Source: Pseudomonas sp. S04 (GTDB lineage: Bacteria > Pseudomonadota > Gammaproteobacteria > Pseudomonadales > Pseudomonadaceae). Taken from it: a stretch of 64,000 bases of DNA. The notes beneath the pieces are model-generated. The model saw nothing but the letters and a program-made list of their open reading frames with translations. It was not told where the DNA came from and ran no database searches. A program made the translations under genes and the position numbers. The stretch lies in the NCBI RefSeq assembly GCF_009834545.1, contig NZ_CP019427.1, positions 5,217,501 to 5,281,500 on the forward strand. The letters are read 5' to 3'. Below, piece after piece: positions 11,201 to 20,220 of the stretch. The number at the start of each line of letters is the position of its first letter. Position 1 is the stretch's first letter.

Positions 11201-12757
11201 GTGAGCCAATCCCTGATCGCTGCCCTGCAAAACCCGGCCCTCTACCCGCATCCGGTAGACGGATTCCAGGTCATCGAGACGCACATCTCCTGGGTGCTGC
11301 TCACCGGCCCCTACGCCTATAAAGTGAAAAAACCGGTGAACTTCGGCTTCCTCGACTTCACCACGCTCGACGCTCGCGAGCACTTCTGCGCCGAGGAACT
11401 GCGCCTCAACCAGCGCCTGACCAACGACCTGTACCTGGAAGTCTTGCCGATCACCGGCAGCGCTGAAGCCCCCCAACTGGGCGGCAGCGGTCCGGTACTG
11501 GACTACGCGCTGAAAATGCGTCAGTTCCCGCAAAGCCAACTGCTCAGCACTCTGCAGGCCAACGGCGAGCTGACCACCGCGCACATCGACGCGATGGCCC
11601 AACAGATTGCCCGCTTCCACCTCGAAGCGCCGCGCGTTCCGGCCGACCACGAAGCCGGCACACCGGACAGCGTCATGGCCCCGGTACAGCAGAACTTCGA
11701 GCAGATTCGTCCGTTCCTCAACGACAAGGCCGACCTGCTGCAACTCGAAGCCCTGCAAGCCTGGGCGCAAAGCAGCTTCGAGCGCCTCAAGCCGCTGCTG
11801 GCCCAACGCAAGGCCGAGGGTTTCATCCGCGAATGCCACGGTGATATCCACCTGGGCAACGCCACCGTGATCGACGGCAACGTGGTGATTTTCGACTGCA
11901 TCGAATTCAACGAGCCGTTCCGCTTCACCGATGTCTATGCCGACACCGGTTTCCTCGCGATGGACCTGGAAGACCGCGGCCTGAAAAGCCTCGCTCGCCG
12001 CTTCATGAGCCAGTACCTGGAGCTGACCGGCGATTACCAGGGCCTGGAGCTGCTGAACTTCTACAAAGCCTACCGGGCCCTGGTGCGCGCCAAGGTCAGC
12101 CTGTTCAGCATGCCTGCCGATGCGACCCCCGTGCAGCGTGCCACTACCCTGCGCCAGTACCGCAACTACGCCAACCTGGCGGAAAGCTACAGCACCATCC
12201 CATCGCGCTTCCTGGCCATCACCCACGGCGTCTCGGCAGTCGGCAAAAGCCGCGTGGCCATGCGCCTGGTTGAAGCGCTGGGCGCCATCCGCCTGCGTTC
12301 CGATGTCGAGCGCAAGCGCCTGTTCGGCGAGCAACAGGTACCCAACGATCCACAAGCCGGCATCTACGGCGCCGATGCCAGCGCCGCCACCTATGCACGC
12401 CTGCACGAGATTGCCGACGTGATCCTGCGTGCCGGCTTCCCAGTGGTGCTCGACGCCACGTACCTCAAGCGCGAGCAGCGCGATGGCGCGGCGCACGTTG
12501 CCGAGGCCACTGGCGCACCCTTCCTGATTCTTGACTGCAACGCACCCCAAGCCGTGATCGAGAGCTGGCTGGCCCAGCGCCAGGCCGACAAAAACGATCC
12601 ATCCGACGCCAACCTGGCCGTTATCGCCGCTCAACAAGCCAATCGCGAAGCCCTGACGCCAGCAGAGATTCTCTGCAGCAAACGGGTGCAGACCAACGAA
12701 AGCGGGACCCTGGACACCGTCGTCGCCCAGATCCGCCAGCGCCTGCCAGGCCTGTAA
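11201..12757 (+). CDS. Phosphotransferase/P-loop kinase fusion protein
   Basis: A 518-residue two-domain protein. The N-terminal part resembles aminoglycoside phosphotransferase/ChoK-like kinases, with a Brenner-type motif HGDIHLGN (about 213-220) and a metal-binding IFDCIEF (about residue 232). The C-terminal part is an AAA_33/zeta-toxin-like nucleotide kinase with Walker A GVSAVGKSRV (about 343-352) and a RLRSDVERKR segment. The substrate is unknown; this is a housekeeping family widespread in pseudomonads and not evidence of aminoglycoside resistance. The GTG start at 11201 follows GAAGGATCG. It diverges from mrcB across about 117 nt. Confidence 0.82.
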   Translation: MSQSLIAALQNPALYPHPVDGFQVIETHISWVLLTGPYAYKVKKPVNFGFLDFTTLDAREHFCAEELRLNQRLTNDLYLEVLPITGSAEAPQLGGSGPVLDYALKMRQFPQSQLLSTLQANGELTTAHIDAMAQQIARFHLEAPRVPADHEAGTPDSVMAPVQQNFEQIRPFLNDKADLLQLEALQAWAQSSFERLKPLLAQRKAEGFIRECHGDIHLGNATVIDGNVVIFDCIEFNEPFRFTDVYADTGFLAMDLEDRGLKSLARRFMSQYLELTGDYQGLELLNFYKAYRALVRAKVSLFSMPADATPVQRATTLRQYRNYANLAESYSTIPSRFLAITHGVSAVGKSRVAMRLVEALGAIRLRSDVERKRLFGEQQVPNDPQAGIYGADASAATYARLHEIADVILRAGFPVVLDATYLKREQRDGAAHVAEATGAPFLILDCNAPQAVIESWLAQRQADKNDPSDANLAVIAAQQANREALTPAEILCSKRVQTNESGTLDTVVAQIRQRLPGL

Positions 12758-12766
12758 GCACGCGAG

Positions 12767-12805
12767 GTAACCGGCGTGAGGTTGTGATGACCTCACGCCG
12801 GTTAC
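12767..12805. repeat. Perfect 15-bp inverted repeat
   Basis: GTAACCGGCGTGAGG (12767-12781), a 9-nt loop and its exact complement (12791-12805). It starts 10 nt after the stop codon of the kinase fusion and ends 46 nt before the pentapeptide gene. There is no T-run on either side, so it is not a standard intrinsic terminator. It may stabilise mRNA or assist Rho-dependent termination. Confidence 0.85.
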
Positions 12806-12850
12806 GCAGTGGCACTATACTGGCGTCATAAATCCAACACGGTGACGCCC

Positions 12851-13195
12851 ATGAGCCAGCCCACACTGCTCGATACCCCGCTCTACGCCCTGCTGCACAA
12901 AGACGATATCCATGGCTTCAACCGCGAACGCCCACAGAACGGCACCATCGACATGGTGGGCGGTGATTTTCGCGGCCTCGATCTGCGTGAACTGAACGCT
13001 GCAGGCATTGATTTCAGCTATGCCTACTTCCGCTCCGCCGACCTGCGCGGCATTGATTTTCGCCAGGCCTCCCTGGAAGGCGCGAGCCTGGCCCATGCGC
13101 AAATTTCCGGCGCCTACTTCCCGCCCGAACTTTCGGCCGACGAAATCCTTATGTCGATGAACTTCGGTACCCGCCTGCGTTACCGCACTCGCTAA
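12851..13195 (+). CDS. Pentapeptide-repeat protein
   Basis: A 114-residue protein with a run of A(D/N)LxX-type pentapeptides from residue 37 (GGDFRGLDLRELNAAGIDFS ... ADLRGIDFRQASLEGASLAH), which fold as a right-handed quadrilateral beta-helix. It ends with a short basic tail (GTRLRYRTR). The ATG at 12851 was preferred because the 14 in-frame residues upstream overlap the promoter region. The biochemical role is unknown; some pentapeptide proteins mimic DNA, but nothing here shows that. Confidence 0.8.
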   Translation: MSQPTLLDTPLYALLHKDDIHGFNRERPQNGTIDMVGGDFRGLDLRELNAAGIDFSYAYFRSADLRGIDFRQASLEGASLAHAQISGAYFPPELSADEILMSMNFGTRLRYRTR

Positions 13196-13419
13196 TCCGC
13201 CTCACACCCACTGAACGTCTGGCGCCGCCACGGGGCCGGACTTGGCGCGTCGTTTTCACGACACCCACCCCCGTCGCAACGCCTCTCGCAGAGCCATCTG
13301 GCACATGGCCTTAGAAGCTTTTGCGTTCAAACCGACCAAAGAACCACGCTTTTCCTACTGACCGCTACACTCCTCAAAGGTCCGCCCAACGCACTCTTCG
13401 CCCATCGCAAGGAGGCTTG

Positions 13420-13692
13420 ATGAATGACGAACTGCAACACCTGAAGAATCTTGGCAAGACGTCGGCGCAATGGCTGCATGCCGTAGGCATTCACAGTGCT
13501 TCGGATTTGCGCCGGCTGGGGGCGGTGGATGCTTACAGGGCGGTACGCACCCGCGGGTTCCGTGCATCGAAGGTGCTGCTGTACGCGATCGAGGGGGCAC
13601 TGCTGGACATGCACTGGAACGATATTCCCGCCGAACGCAAAGACGCCCTCAACAAACAACTGGAAGCCATCTCGTCCCGACAAAAGAATTGA
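13420..13692 (+). CDS. TfoX C-terminal-domain protein
   Basis: A 90-residue protein matching the TfoX/Sxy C-terminal domain: a helix-hairpin-helix-like LKNLGKTSAQWLHAVGI segment, ASDLRRLGAVDAYRAVR and LLYAIEGALLDMHWNDIP. There is no TfoX N-terminal domain, so it is a stand-alone C-terminal module and is unlikely to be a full competence regulator. A strong Shine-Dalgarno (AAGGAGG) lies 7 nt before the ATG at 13420, which decides the start. The PrrF RNA gene follows 120 nt downstream. Confidence 0.82.
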   Translation: MNDELQHLKNLGKTSAQWLHAVGIHSASDLRRLGAVDAYRAVRTRGFRASKVLLYAIEGALLDMHWNDIPAERKDALNKQLEAISSRQKN

Positions 13693-13778
13693 GCCCGTTC
13701 GACAGCGGGCAACCCCAGGGTTTACAGGGGTTTCAAACAAGCGTTTAGAGAAATGAAAAAGAATTCGAGAATCATCCG

Positions 13779-13810
13779 TTGACTTAGAAATGAGAATCGT
13801 TATGATTATC
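13779..13810 (+). promoter_or_regulatory. prrF promoter with overlapping Fur box
   Basis: TTGACT (13779-13784), 16-nt spacer, TATGAT (13801-13806). A Fur-box-like 19-mer, GAGAATCGTTATGATTATC (13792-13810), overlaps the -10 element and agrees with the consensus GATAATGATAATCATTATC at 14 of 19 positions. Binding of Fe-Fur would block RNA polymerase, giving expression only when iron is scarce. Confidence 0.88.
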
Positions 13811-13812
13811 AC

Positions 13813-13926
13813 AACTGGTCGCGAGATCAGCTGATCTTCTGGAAGACCATTGGTTCGGACTCTCAGATTATCTCCTCATCAGGCTAATCACGGTTATTTG
13901 ACCCGGCTCTTGCCGGGTCTTTTTTT
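13813..13926 (+). ncRNA. prrF: PrrF iron-responsive small RNA
   Basis: A 114-nt transcript predicted from the start point 7 nt after the -10 to the terminator T-run. It carries the family 5' end AACTGGTCGCGAG and the invariant target-pairing core TCTCCTCATCAGGCTAATCA (13871-13890), and ends in the hairpin ACCCGGC-TCTT-GCCGGGT (13901-13918) plus T8. PrrF RNAs pair with Hfq help to mRNAs of iron-containing enzymes (sodB, acnA, sdh) and repress them under iron starvation. In P. aeruginosa two PrrF genes lie in tandem next to phuW; here there is one copy at the same place. Confidence 0.93.
13901..13926 (+). terminator. Intrinsic terminator of prrF
   Basis: Seven-base-pair GC-rich stem ACCCGGC/GCCGGGT with a 4-nt loop followed by CTTTTTTT. 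It also lies 28 nt past the phuW stop on the opposite strand and so separates the convergent units. Confidence 0.92.
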
Positions 13927-13953
13927 GCCTGTCGATTACCCACCGTCAGTCGC

Positions 13954-14805
13954 TCACTGGCGCATTGAGGCGCAATAATCCTGCACCGGCCGGACGGCCG
14001 TGTACCAGGCGTAATCCGCCGAGGCCGTTGCCACTGGCTGACCTTTCTCCGCCAGCATCAACACCACCGCTGGCGGGCGCGCGTCGAGATCCGCCATGTG
14101 CACCGGCACCCCGAGATCCAGGCGAGCGTGATAACCACCGGCCAATAGCATGGCGGGCGTCGCTGCAATCATCAGGCGCTCGGCCATTCGCCGATCGCGG
14201 TGTTGCTGCACGGCCAGCATCGCCGGCATCTGGCTCTCGGGTAGCAGGCCGCAATGGGATAACGCAATTTGCGCCAGCAACGACGCCCTGACCGAGGCCG
14301 CATTCGAGCGCCCACCGCTCAGGGCTGGTGCCTCTTTGTAGAGACGCCGCACCTCAGGCCCATCGAGATTGGCTGCCAGCAAGGGATAAGGGTGGGCCAA
14401 GGCATAACGCACAATCGGGCCATACAGACTCCAGTCCCAACCCGGCTGCCAGGCCAGCGCGGCCGGCAGATCAGCCGGCCATTGCCCCGGACTGCGTGCG
14501 CGCAGTTGATCGACCGCGGCCTGTTGCCCGGGGGTGAGCATTTCCAGCAACAGACTGCCTTGCGCCCGGCGCTGGGCCAACGCGTGCAACAGCCATAGTT
14601 GGACCTGGTGGTGATCAGGGTTGTCATGCTGCTCGCCGACGATCACCCGGGGCGCTGCGGCCAAACGCTCGACCAGCGCCTGGGCCGTCAGTGTCTGCCC
14701 GCTGCGCAGATCGATAATCTCGCCAGCAGGCTGGCCTACGCCAGTCGGCACCCCGCTCTGGCAGGCCGCCAGCAGCAGACACAGCACAATCAGGATTCGA
14801 CCCAT
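13954..14805 (-). CDS. phuW: PhuW, ChaN-family haem-binding lipoprotein
   Basis: A 283-residue lipoprotein with signal MGRILIVLCLLLAACQSG (lipobox LAAC, cysteine at residue 15). It belongs to the ChaN/DUF399 family, with the conserved VIVGEQHDNPDHH motif whose histidines bind haem in ChaN, and the VLLAGGYHARLDLGVP-like C-terminal motif. Known relatives sit in iron or haem uptake operons and bind haem cofacially as dimers. It is the last gene of phuTUVW, 9 nt after phuV. Confidence 0.88.
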   Translation of the reverse strand: MGRILIVLCLLLAACQSGVPTGVGQPAGEIIDLRSGQTLTAQALVERLAAAPRVIVGEQHDNPDHHQVQLWLLHALAQRRAQGSLLLEMLTPGQQAAVDQLRARSPGQWPADLPAALAWQPGWDWSLYGPIVRYALAHPYPLLAANLDGPEVRRLYKEAPALSGGRSNAASVRASLLAQIALSHCGLLPESQMPAMLAVQQHRDRRMAERLMIAATPAMLLAGGYHARLDLGVPVHMADLDARPPAVVLMLAEKGQPVATASADYAWYTAVRPVQDYCASMRQ

Positions 14806-14814
14806 GCACTCACC

Positions 14815-15582
14815 TCAGCGGGCAATGATCAGCGGATGCCCACGCTCCGGGTGCGGCTGCACCAACACCTCCAGGCCGAACACCGCCTGCAGGGACTCGG
14901 GGCGCAGTACCTGTTGCGGGGTGTCCAGGGCATGGGGGCGACCGTTTTCCAGGAGCAGAATGCGGTCACAGTAGCGCGCGGCCAGATTCAGATCATGCAG
15001 GATCACCAGCACCGCCGCACCGCGATCGGCAAACTGGCGCACGGCCTGCAACGTAGTGTGTTGATGCAGGGGGTCGAGCATCGAGGTTGGCTCATCGAGC
15101 AGCAAGGTCTGCCCTGCTTCACCCGGCCATAGCTGCGCCAGCACCCGCGCCAGGTGCACCCGCTGGCGCTCACCACCCGAGAGTGCGGTGTAGCTGCGCC
15201 CGCTCAAGTGGGCAACGTCAGCTGCTTGCAAGGCCGCGGCGACAATTTCGTCATCTCGCTGGCGGCCGGTCTGATGCGGCAAGCGGCCCATGCCGACCAC
15301 CTCCTCGACGCGGAAGGCGAAATCCAGGGTCGAACTCTGCGGCAGCACGGCCAGGCGCTGCGCGCGCTGGGCGCCGTCCCACTCACTCAATGGGCGCTGG
15401 TCCAGCCAGACGTGGCCATGATCGGCACGCAGTTCCCCGCACAGGGCTGCCAGCAAGGTGCTTTTGCCAGCACCGTTGGGGCCCAGCACACCAAGCACCT
15501 CGCCTGGGTTGAGCGCAAGGTCGATGTCCGCCAGGACGATGTTGCCACCTCGACGGATCTGCAGGTTTTCCACGCGCAGCAT
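14815..15582 (-). CDS. phuV: Haem ABC transporter ATP-binding protein
   Basis: A 255-residue ABC ATPase (HmuV/PhuV type). Walker A is GPNGAGKS (residues 34-41), the signature [15 protein letters not shown] is near residue 138, and Walker B is [12 protein letters not shown] near residue 162. It energises import of haem across the inner membrane with PhuU. It overlaps the phuU stop by 1 nt. Confidence 0.93.
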   Translation of the reverse strand: MLRVENLQIRRGGNIVLADIDLALNPGEVLGVLGPNGAGKSTLLAALCGELRADHGHVWLDQRPLSEWDGAQRAQRLAVLPQSSTLDFAFRVEEVVGMGRLPHQTGRQRDDEIVAAALQAADVAHLSGRSYTALSGGERQRVHLARVLAQLWPGEAGQTLLLDEPTSMLDPLHQHTTLQAVRQFADRGAAVLVILHDLNLAARYCDRILLLENGRPHALDTPQQVLRPESLQAVFGLEVLVQPHPERGHPLIIAR

Positions 15583-16619
15583 CAGGCACGACCTCGCAAC
15601 AACAGGAACAGAAAGAACGGTGCACCAATGAACGCGGTGACGATGCCGATTGGTAATTCCGCCGGTGCCAGCGCCAGGCGCGCCACCAGGTCGGCCAGCA
15701 ATAACAGGCTGGCACCCGCCAGGATCGAGGCCGGCAGCAACACCCGGTGATCAGGTCCGGCGAGCAACCGCACCAGGTGCGGCACCACCAGGCCGACAAA
15801 GCCGATCATCCCCGCCGCCGCGACAGCCGCACCCACTCCTAGCGCGGTGCAGAACACCAGTTCGCGCTTGAGCCGCTCGACATTGATCCCCAGGTGACTG
15901 GCCTCGGACTCGCCAAGCAGCAGCGCATTCAATGCCTTGGCCCGGCGCGGCAACCATAGCGCCACCACCACCGTCACCAGCAGCAAGGGCCAGAGCCGCG
16001 CATAACTGGCGCCATTGAGACTGCCCAGGTTCCAGAACGTCAGGGTGCGCAAGGTCGCATCGTCGGCCAGATAAGTGAACAAGCCCACCGCCGACCCCGC
16101 CAACGCCGTCAGGGCGATGCCCGCCAGCAACATGGTCGCGACGTTGGTCTGGCCGTTGCGCCGGCCCAGACGATAAACCAGCGCCGTCACCCCCAGGCCG
16201 CCGAGGAAGGCACAGATCGACAACAAGTACGGACCGATCGCCTCCGGCATTCCGCCAAACAACGAACCACCGACAATCGCGATCGCCGCGCCGAGGGCCG
16301 CGCCACTGGAAACCCCCACCAGCCCCGGGTCCGCCAGCGGGTTGCGGAACAGCCCCTGCATCGCCACCCCAGACAGGGCCAGGACGCCACCCACCGCCAG
16401 CCCGAGCAAGGTTCGCGGCAAACGGATCTGCCCGAGTATCAGCTCGGCCTGCTCCAGGCCATCACCCGCAATCGGCAACCCGAGCATACGCAGGGCCGCC
16501 CGCAAGGTGTCCAGCAACGGCAAGCTGACGGGGCCCAGAGCCAGGGACAGCCAGGTCGCCAGCACACACAGCAGACCCAGGCCAATGAACAACGAACGCG
16601 GTTTTACCAGAGTGCTCAT
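15582..16619 (-). CDS. phuU: Haem ABC transporter permease (FecCD/HmuU family)
   Basis: A 345-residue permease with about ten hydrophobic helices and the FecCD hallmarks [19 protein letters not shown] and [20 protein letters not shown], plus the coupling helix region before [20 protein letters not shown]. As a homodimer it would form the BtuC-like channel for haem. Its start overlaps the phuT stop by 4 nt. Confidence 0.94.
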   Translation of the reverse strand: MSTLVKPRSLFIGLGLLCVLATWLSLALGPVSLPLLDTLRAALRMLGLPIAGDGLEQAELILGQIRLPRTLLGLAVGGVLALSGVAMQGLFRNPLADPGLVGVSSGAALGAAIAIVGGSLFGGMPEAIGPYLLSICAFLGGLGVTALVYRLGRRNGQTNVATMLLAGIALTALAGSAVGLFTYLADDATLRTLTFWNLGSLNGASYARLWPLLLVTVVVALWLPRRAKALNALLLGESEASHLGINVERLKRELVFCTALGVGAAVAAAGMIGFVGLVVPHLVRLLAGPDHRVLLPASILAGASLLLLADLVARLALAPAELPIGIVTAFIGAPFFLFLLLRGRA

Positions 16620-17503
16620 TGGGCGGCAGTGGCCTTGGCGGACTCAGCCGGATAGAAACCGGCAGACAGCTTGACCAGGCTTTGCGGCAAACGCGGTCCC
16701 AGGCCGCCGACCAACAGCGTCGGGTCGAGCTCCAGGACGCGACCGGCCTTGGCCGCCGGCGTCGAGGCGAGGATCGGGTTCTGCTTGAACAACGCTTCAC
16801 GTGCGGCATCGCCGGTCAATGCCCGGTCCGAGAACACCAGGACATCCGGCGTTAGCCCCGCCAGGGACTCCACCGAAAACGGCTTATAGCCACTGTGGGT
16901 CGCCAGGTTATGCCCGCCGGCCTGTTGCAGTAGCCAATCGGCCGCGGTGTCTTTACCCGCAATCAACGGCTTGCCCCCGGCGTGGCCCAGCAACAGCAGC
17001 ACCCCCGGTGCCTTGGCGCTGGCCTGGGCCTGGCTGACCCAGGCCTGCTGCTGCGCAATTTGCTGTTGATAACCGTCGAACAGTGCCGTGGCCTGCGCCT
17101 CGCTGCCCAGCAAGCGCCCCAGATGCTGCAAATTGTTCTGCAGGGTGGGCAAGTCCGGCTGAGCCGAGAACAGCTCGACCTGGACCCCGGCACTGCGAAT
17201 CTGCGACAACACCGGCGGTGGGCCCATTTCTTCGGTGCCGATCAGGATCTGCGGACGCAGGCTCAAAATGCCTTCCGCCGACAGTTGGCGTTGATAACCG
17301 ATACTCGGCAAGCTCTTGAGTGACTCCGGGTGCTGGCTGGTGGTGTCCACTCCCACCAGCTTGGCCTGCGCGCCCAAGGCACTGACCCACTCCGACAGCG
17401 CGCCCCCGGCACTGACCCAGCGTTGCGGCAATTCGGCCGCTGCGGCCCCATGGGTAACCAGAAGTCCGACACAGAGCGCGATAGCGCTGGTACTCAGGCG
17501 CAT
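16616..17503 (-). CDS. phuT: Periplasmic haem-binding protein
   Basis: A 295-residue exported protein (signal to about residue 23, ending GAAAAELPQ) of the class III substrate-binding family. Features are RWVSAGGALSEWVSALG, the conserved VGVDTTSQHPESLKSLPSIGYQ... segment with the candidate axial tyrosine in GYQRQLSAEGIL, and a long connecting helix between two Rossmann-like lobes. It hands haem to PhuUV. The ATG at 17503 has AAGGAAA 7 nt upstream; the frame stays open further upstream but crosses the promoter and Fur box. It is the first gene of phuTUVW. Confidence 0.93.
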   Translation of the reverse strand: MRLSTSAIALCVGLLVTHGAAAAELPQRWVSAGGALSEWVSALGAQAKLVGVDTTSQHPESLKSLPSIGYQRQLSAEGILSLRPQILIGTEEMGPPPVLSQIRSAGVQVELFSAQPDLPTLQNNLQHLGRLLGSEAQATALFDGYQQQIAQQQAWVSQAQASAKAPGVLLLLGHAGGKPLIAGKDTAADWLLQQAGGHNLATHSGYKPFSVESLAGLTPDVLVFSDRALTGDAAREALFKQNPILASTPAAKAGRVLELDPTLLVGGLGPRLPQSLVKLSAGFYPAESAKATAAQ

Positions 17504-17582
17504 AACAGGGTTTCCTTTCAGGAGTTTTCCCGCACAATCCCAGGCGCTTTGGCTAACGCACCTTCGCGGGCGAAGCCGGCAT

Positions 17583-17610
17583 TTGATAATTGTTAGCATT
17601 TGCGCGTCAA
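17583..17610 (-). promoter_or_regulatory. phuTUVW promoter with overlapping Fur-box-like site
   Basis: Minus-strand TTGACG (17605-17610), 16-nt spacer, TATCAA (17583-17588). The spacer and -10 hold an AT-rich Fur-like sequence (plus strand TGATAATTGTTAGCATTTG, 17584-17602) with one perfect GATAAT half-site. It lies 80 nt before phuT and implies iron-repressed transcription. Confidence 0.7.
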
Positions 17611-17687
17611 GCACGGACATATTTGCTAACCAGCGCACGCAGCACATAACCGCCGCAGGCCAGGGTCTTCGGCACCTGAGGATAGTC

Positions 17688-18005
17688 ATGAAGTTTCTTT
17701 GTACCAGCGCCGAACTGGTCGATGCCAGTAGCCGTGGCTTCGAGATTGCCGGACAAAAGATCTTTGCCGTGCGCCGCGAAGGCCGGGTCTACGCTTACCA
17801 GAACCGTTGCCCGCACCGTGGCGTCGGCCTGGAATGGCAGCCGGACCAATTCCTCGACCCCAGCGCCAGCCTGATCCAGTGCGCCACCCATGGCGCACTG
17901 TTCCTGATCGAGAGCGGTGAATGTGTGGCTGGGCCTTGCGCCGGCCAATCACTCAAGGCCCTGCACTGCCGCGAAGACGCCCAAGGCATCTGGGTCCAAG
18001 GCTAA
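17688..18005 (+). CDS. Rieske [2Fe-2S] domain protein
   Basis: A 105-residue stand-alone Rieske ferredoxin. The cluster ligands are C-x-H in [12 protein letters not shown] (about residues 45-48) and C-x2-H in CATHGALF (about residues 66-69), the exact two-Cys/two-His pattern. It could serve as an electron carrier for an oxygenase. The ATG at 17688 has TGAGGATAG just upstream. It is transcribed divergently from phuT and overlaps the end of sfsA by 4 nt on the opposite strand. Confidence 0.88.
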   Translation: MKFLCTSAELVDASSRGFEIAGQKIFAVRREGRVYAYQNRCPHRGVGLEWQPDQFLDPSASLIQCATHGALFLIESGECVAGPCAGQSLKALHCREDAQGIWVQG

Positions 18006-18715
18006 ACGCCGAGCAGTACCTGAAGACGCCGATCGACCCTGACTTCCTCGGCGCTCAGGCTCACGCCATAGGCCAACACTTCAACCCCGGCCGCTTTGGC
18101 CTGCGCCAGTGCGGCGGCGTAGCCCGGATCGATCTCCACCGCCGGGCGCACTGCCTCGATACCGGTCAGGTTCACGCAATACAACTGCACAGCGCGAACC
18201 CCGTCCCGGGCCAGGCACGCCAGCTCGCGCAAATGCTTGGCACCGCGCTGAGTCACCGCATCGGGAAAAGCCGCGACCGCCGAGCCGTCGAACCCCAGGG
18301 TGACACTTTTGACTTCGACGAAGGCCGGTCCGTGGGGGTAATCGAGGCGGAAATCGATCCGGCTGTTCTCCTGCCCGTACGGCACTTCCCGCTTGAGCCC
18401 GGTAAAGCCGGCCAGCTCGCTGATCAGCCCGGCGCGCAGCGCTTCCTCGATCAACGGGTTGGCTCGCGCCGTGTTGACACACGCCAGGCGTCCCTGCGGG
18501 GTCTCGCTGATTTCCCAGGTACCGGGCAATTTGCGCTTGGGGTCGTTGGAGCGGCTGAACCAGACCTGCCCGCCTTCGACCATGCAATTGAACATCGAAC
18601 CGGTGTTAGGGCAGTGAATGGTGAGCATCTCGCCGCTAACAGTTTCGATATCGGCGAGAAAACGCTTGTATCGTCGGATCAGCCGACCTTCTTCCAGAGG
18701 GGGATCGAAGCGCAT
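18002..18715 (-). CDS. sfsA: SfsA family protein
   Basis: A 237-residue protein of the SfsA (sugar fermentation stimulation) family. It has an N-terminal OB-like part ([20 protein letters not shown], then CPNTGSM) and a C-terminal PD-(D/E)xK-like core (SRIDFRL...[12 protein letters not shown], then [14 protein letters not shown]). It is a DNA-binding or nuclease-like protein of uncertain function. It overlaps the upstream aminotransferase stop by 1 nt, so the two form an operon. Confidence 0.93.
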   Translation of the reverse strand: MRFDPPLEEGRLIRRYKRFLADIETVSGEMLTIHCPNTGSMFNCMVEGGQVWFSRSNDPKRKLPGTWEISETPQGRLACVNTARANPLIEEALRAGLISELAGFTGLKREVPYGQENSRIDFRLDYPHGPAFVEVKSVTLGFDGSAVAAFPDAVTQRGAKHLRELACLARDGVRAVQLYCVNLTGIEAVRPAVEIDPGYAAALAQAKAAGVEVLAYGVSLSAEEVRVDRRLQVLLGV

Positions 18716-19887
18716 CAGCCTTGCCAGCTCCGCAAGCCACGGGCAATCCGTTCCACCGCTTCGCGCAACCGCGGCAGGCTCTGGGTGTAGGCAAACCGCA
18801 CGTGATGCCCGGCCTGGTGCCGGCCGAAGTCCAGCCCCGGGGTAAAGGCGATGTGTTCGGTTTCCAGGAAATGCCGACAGAACGCAAAGGCATCGCCACC
18901 AAAGGCGCTGATGTCCGCATACAGATAGAACGCGCCTTCGGGCTCTACCGCGATGCCAAAGCCCAGCTCACGCAACGCCGGCAGGAGGAAATCGCGGCGC
19001 CGGCCGAATTCGGCGCGGCGCTCTTCCAGAATGCTCAAGGTTTGCGGCTCGAAACAGGCCAATGCCGCGTACTGGGCCATGCTCGGCGCGCTGATATAGA
19101 GGTTCTGCGCGAGCTTCTCCAACTCGCTGACCGCCCCTTGCGGCGCCACCAGCCAGCCCAGGCGCCAGCCGGTCATGCCGAAATATTTGGAAAAACTATT
19201 CAGGACAAAGGCACTGTCATCCACTTCCAGCACACTGGCGGCATCGGTGCCGTAGGTCAGGCCGTGGTAGATCTCGTCCACCACCAGGTGGCCGTTGCGC
19301 CCCTTGATTGCCGTCGACAGTCCAGCCAGTTCGTCGCGGGTCAGAATGGTTCCGGTGGGGTTGGCCGGAGATGCCACCAGTGCACCGACACTGTCCTGAT
19401 CCCAATAACGCTGCACCAGGTCCGGGGTCAGTTGGTAACGCACCTCCGGCCCGACCGGCACCAGTTGCGCCGCGCCCTCCACCAACCGCAGAAAGTGGCG
19501 GTTGCACGGGTAACCGGGGTCGGCCAGCAACCAGTGCTTGCCTGGGTCCACCAGTAAGGCACTGGCGAGCAACAGCGCGCCGGAGCCACCTGGGGTGATC
19601 AGGATGCGTTGCGGATCGATGTTCAAGCCGTAGCGTTGCTCGTAGAAGCCGCTGATGGCTTCACGCAGTTCAGGTATGCCGCGCGCCGCGGTGTATCGGG
19701 TTTTCCCCGCCGTCAGCGCTGCCTGGCCAGCCTGGATGATCGGTTCGGCAGTGGTGAAGTCCGGTTCGCCGATTTCCAAGTGAATGACGTCGTGCCCGGC
19801 TGCTTGCAGCTCGTTGGCGCGCGCCAGCAGGGCCATGACGTGGAAAGGTTCGATAGCGCGGCTGCGCGCACTGTAGGGCTGAGCCAT
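18715..19887 (-). CDS. PLP-dependent class I aminotransferase
   Basis: A 390-residue fold-type I aminotransferase. The PLP-binding lysine is K234 in [24 protein letters not shown] and the C-terminal arginine region in [20 protein letters not shown] are also present. It has the [21 protein letters not shown]-terminus of the aspartate/aromatic-like group common in Pseudomonas. The amino donor and acceptor cannot be fixed from the sequence. It shares an operon with sfsA. Confidence 0.88.
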   Translation of the reverse strand: MAQPYSARSRAIEPFHVMALLARANELQAAGHDVIHLEIGEPDFTTAEPIIQAGQAALTAGKTRYTAARGIPELREAISGFYEQRYGLNIDPQRILITPGGSGALLLASALLVDPGKHWLLADPGYPCNRHFLRLVEGAAQLVPVGPEVRYQLTPDLVQRYWDQDSVGALVASPANPTGTILTRDELAGLSTAIKGRNGHLVVDEIYHGLTYGTDAASVLEVDDSAFVLNSFSKYFGMTGWRLGWLVAPQGAVSELEKLAQNLYISAPSMAQYAALACFEPQTLSILEERRAEFGRRRDFLLPALRELGFGIAVEPEGAFYLYADISAFGGDAFAFCRHFLETEHIAFTPGLDFGRHQAGHHVRFAYTQSLPRLREAVERIARGLRSWQG

Positions 19888-20220
19888 TAGCCTTCCTTCA
19901 ACGGGGTAAAAGAAACGATTCTACCCAAGGCCAGGAACGAGCGAGAAGCTAATGCGGTCACAAGACCAAGGTTCATGTGTCATAGAGCCCATACGCAAGG
20001 CGCAGGATTGACTAAAATCAATATTTGATCAGGTCTCCAGAGCCGCCAGACCAGGCTTTGCAACCCTTTGCAAGCCTTATGGGCCGCAGCCTCGACATGA
20101 GGGAGTAGCGCGGCCTGATTTGATCTGGTAAGTTCGCCCGCTTGCAGCCGCAGGGCCGGCAGGTGTCGGTGATGGAGCAATCCTGCGCAATGGATTACAA
20201 GAGTAGAGGCGGTCCATTTC
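19888..20220. other. Intergenic region upstream of dksA
   Basis: A gap of 333 nt between divergent genes. It must hold the promoters of the aminotransferase operon and dksA. A TTGACT near 20006 has no good -10 partner, so I do not place a promoter. A purine-rich AGAGGCGG precedes the dksA start by about 7 nt. No open frame with family resemblance was seen. Confidence 0.5.

Noticed and set aside
11201..12757. Aminoglycoside resistance gene
   Set aside because: The phosphotransferase fold is present but fused to a P-loop kinase in a conserved core location; such proteins are not resistance enzymes and no mobile context exists.
11114..12796. A 560-codon open frame antisense to the phosphotransferase fusion
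   Set aside because: The opposite strand has both kinase motifs intact and a good start; this frame has none.
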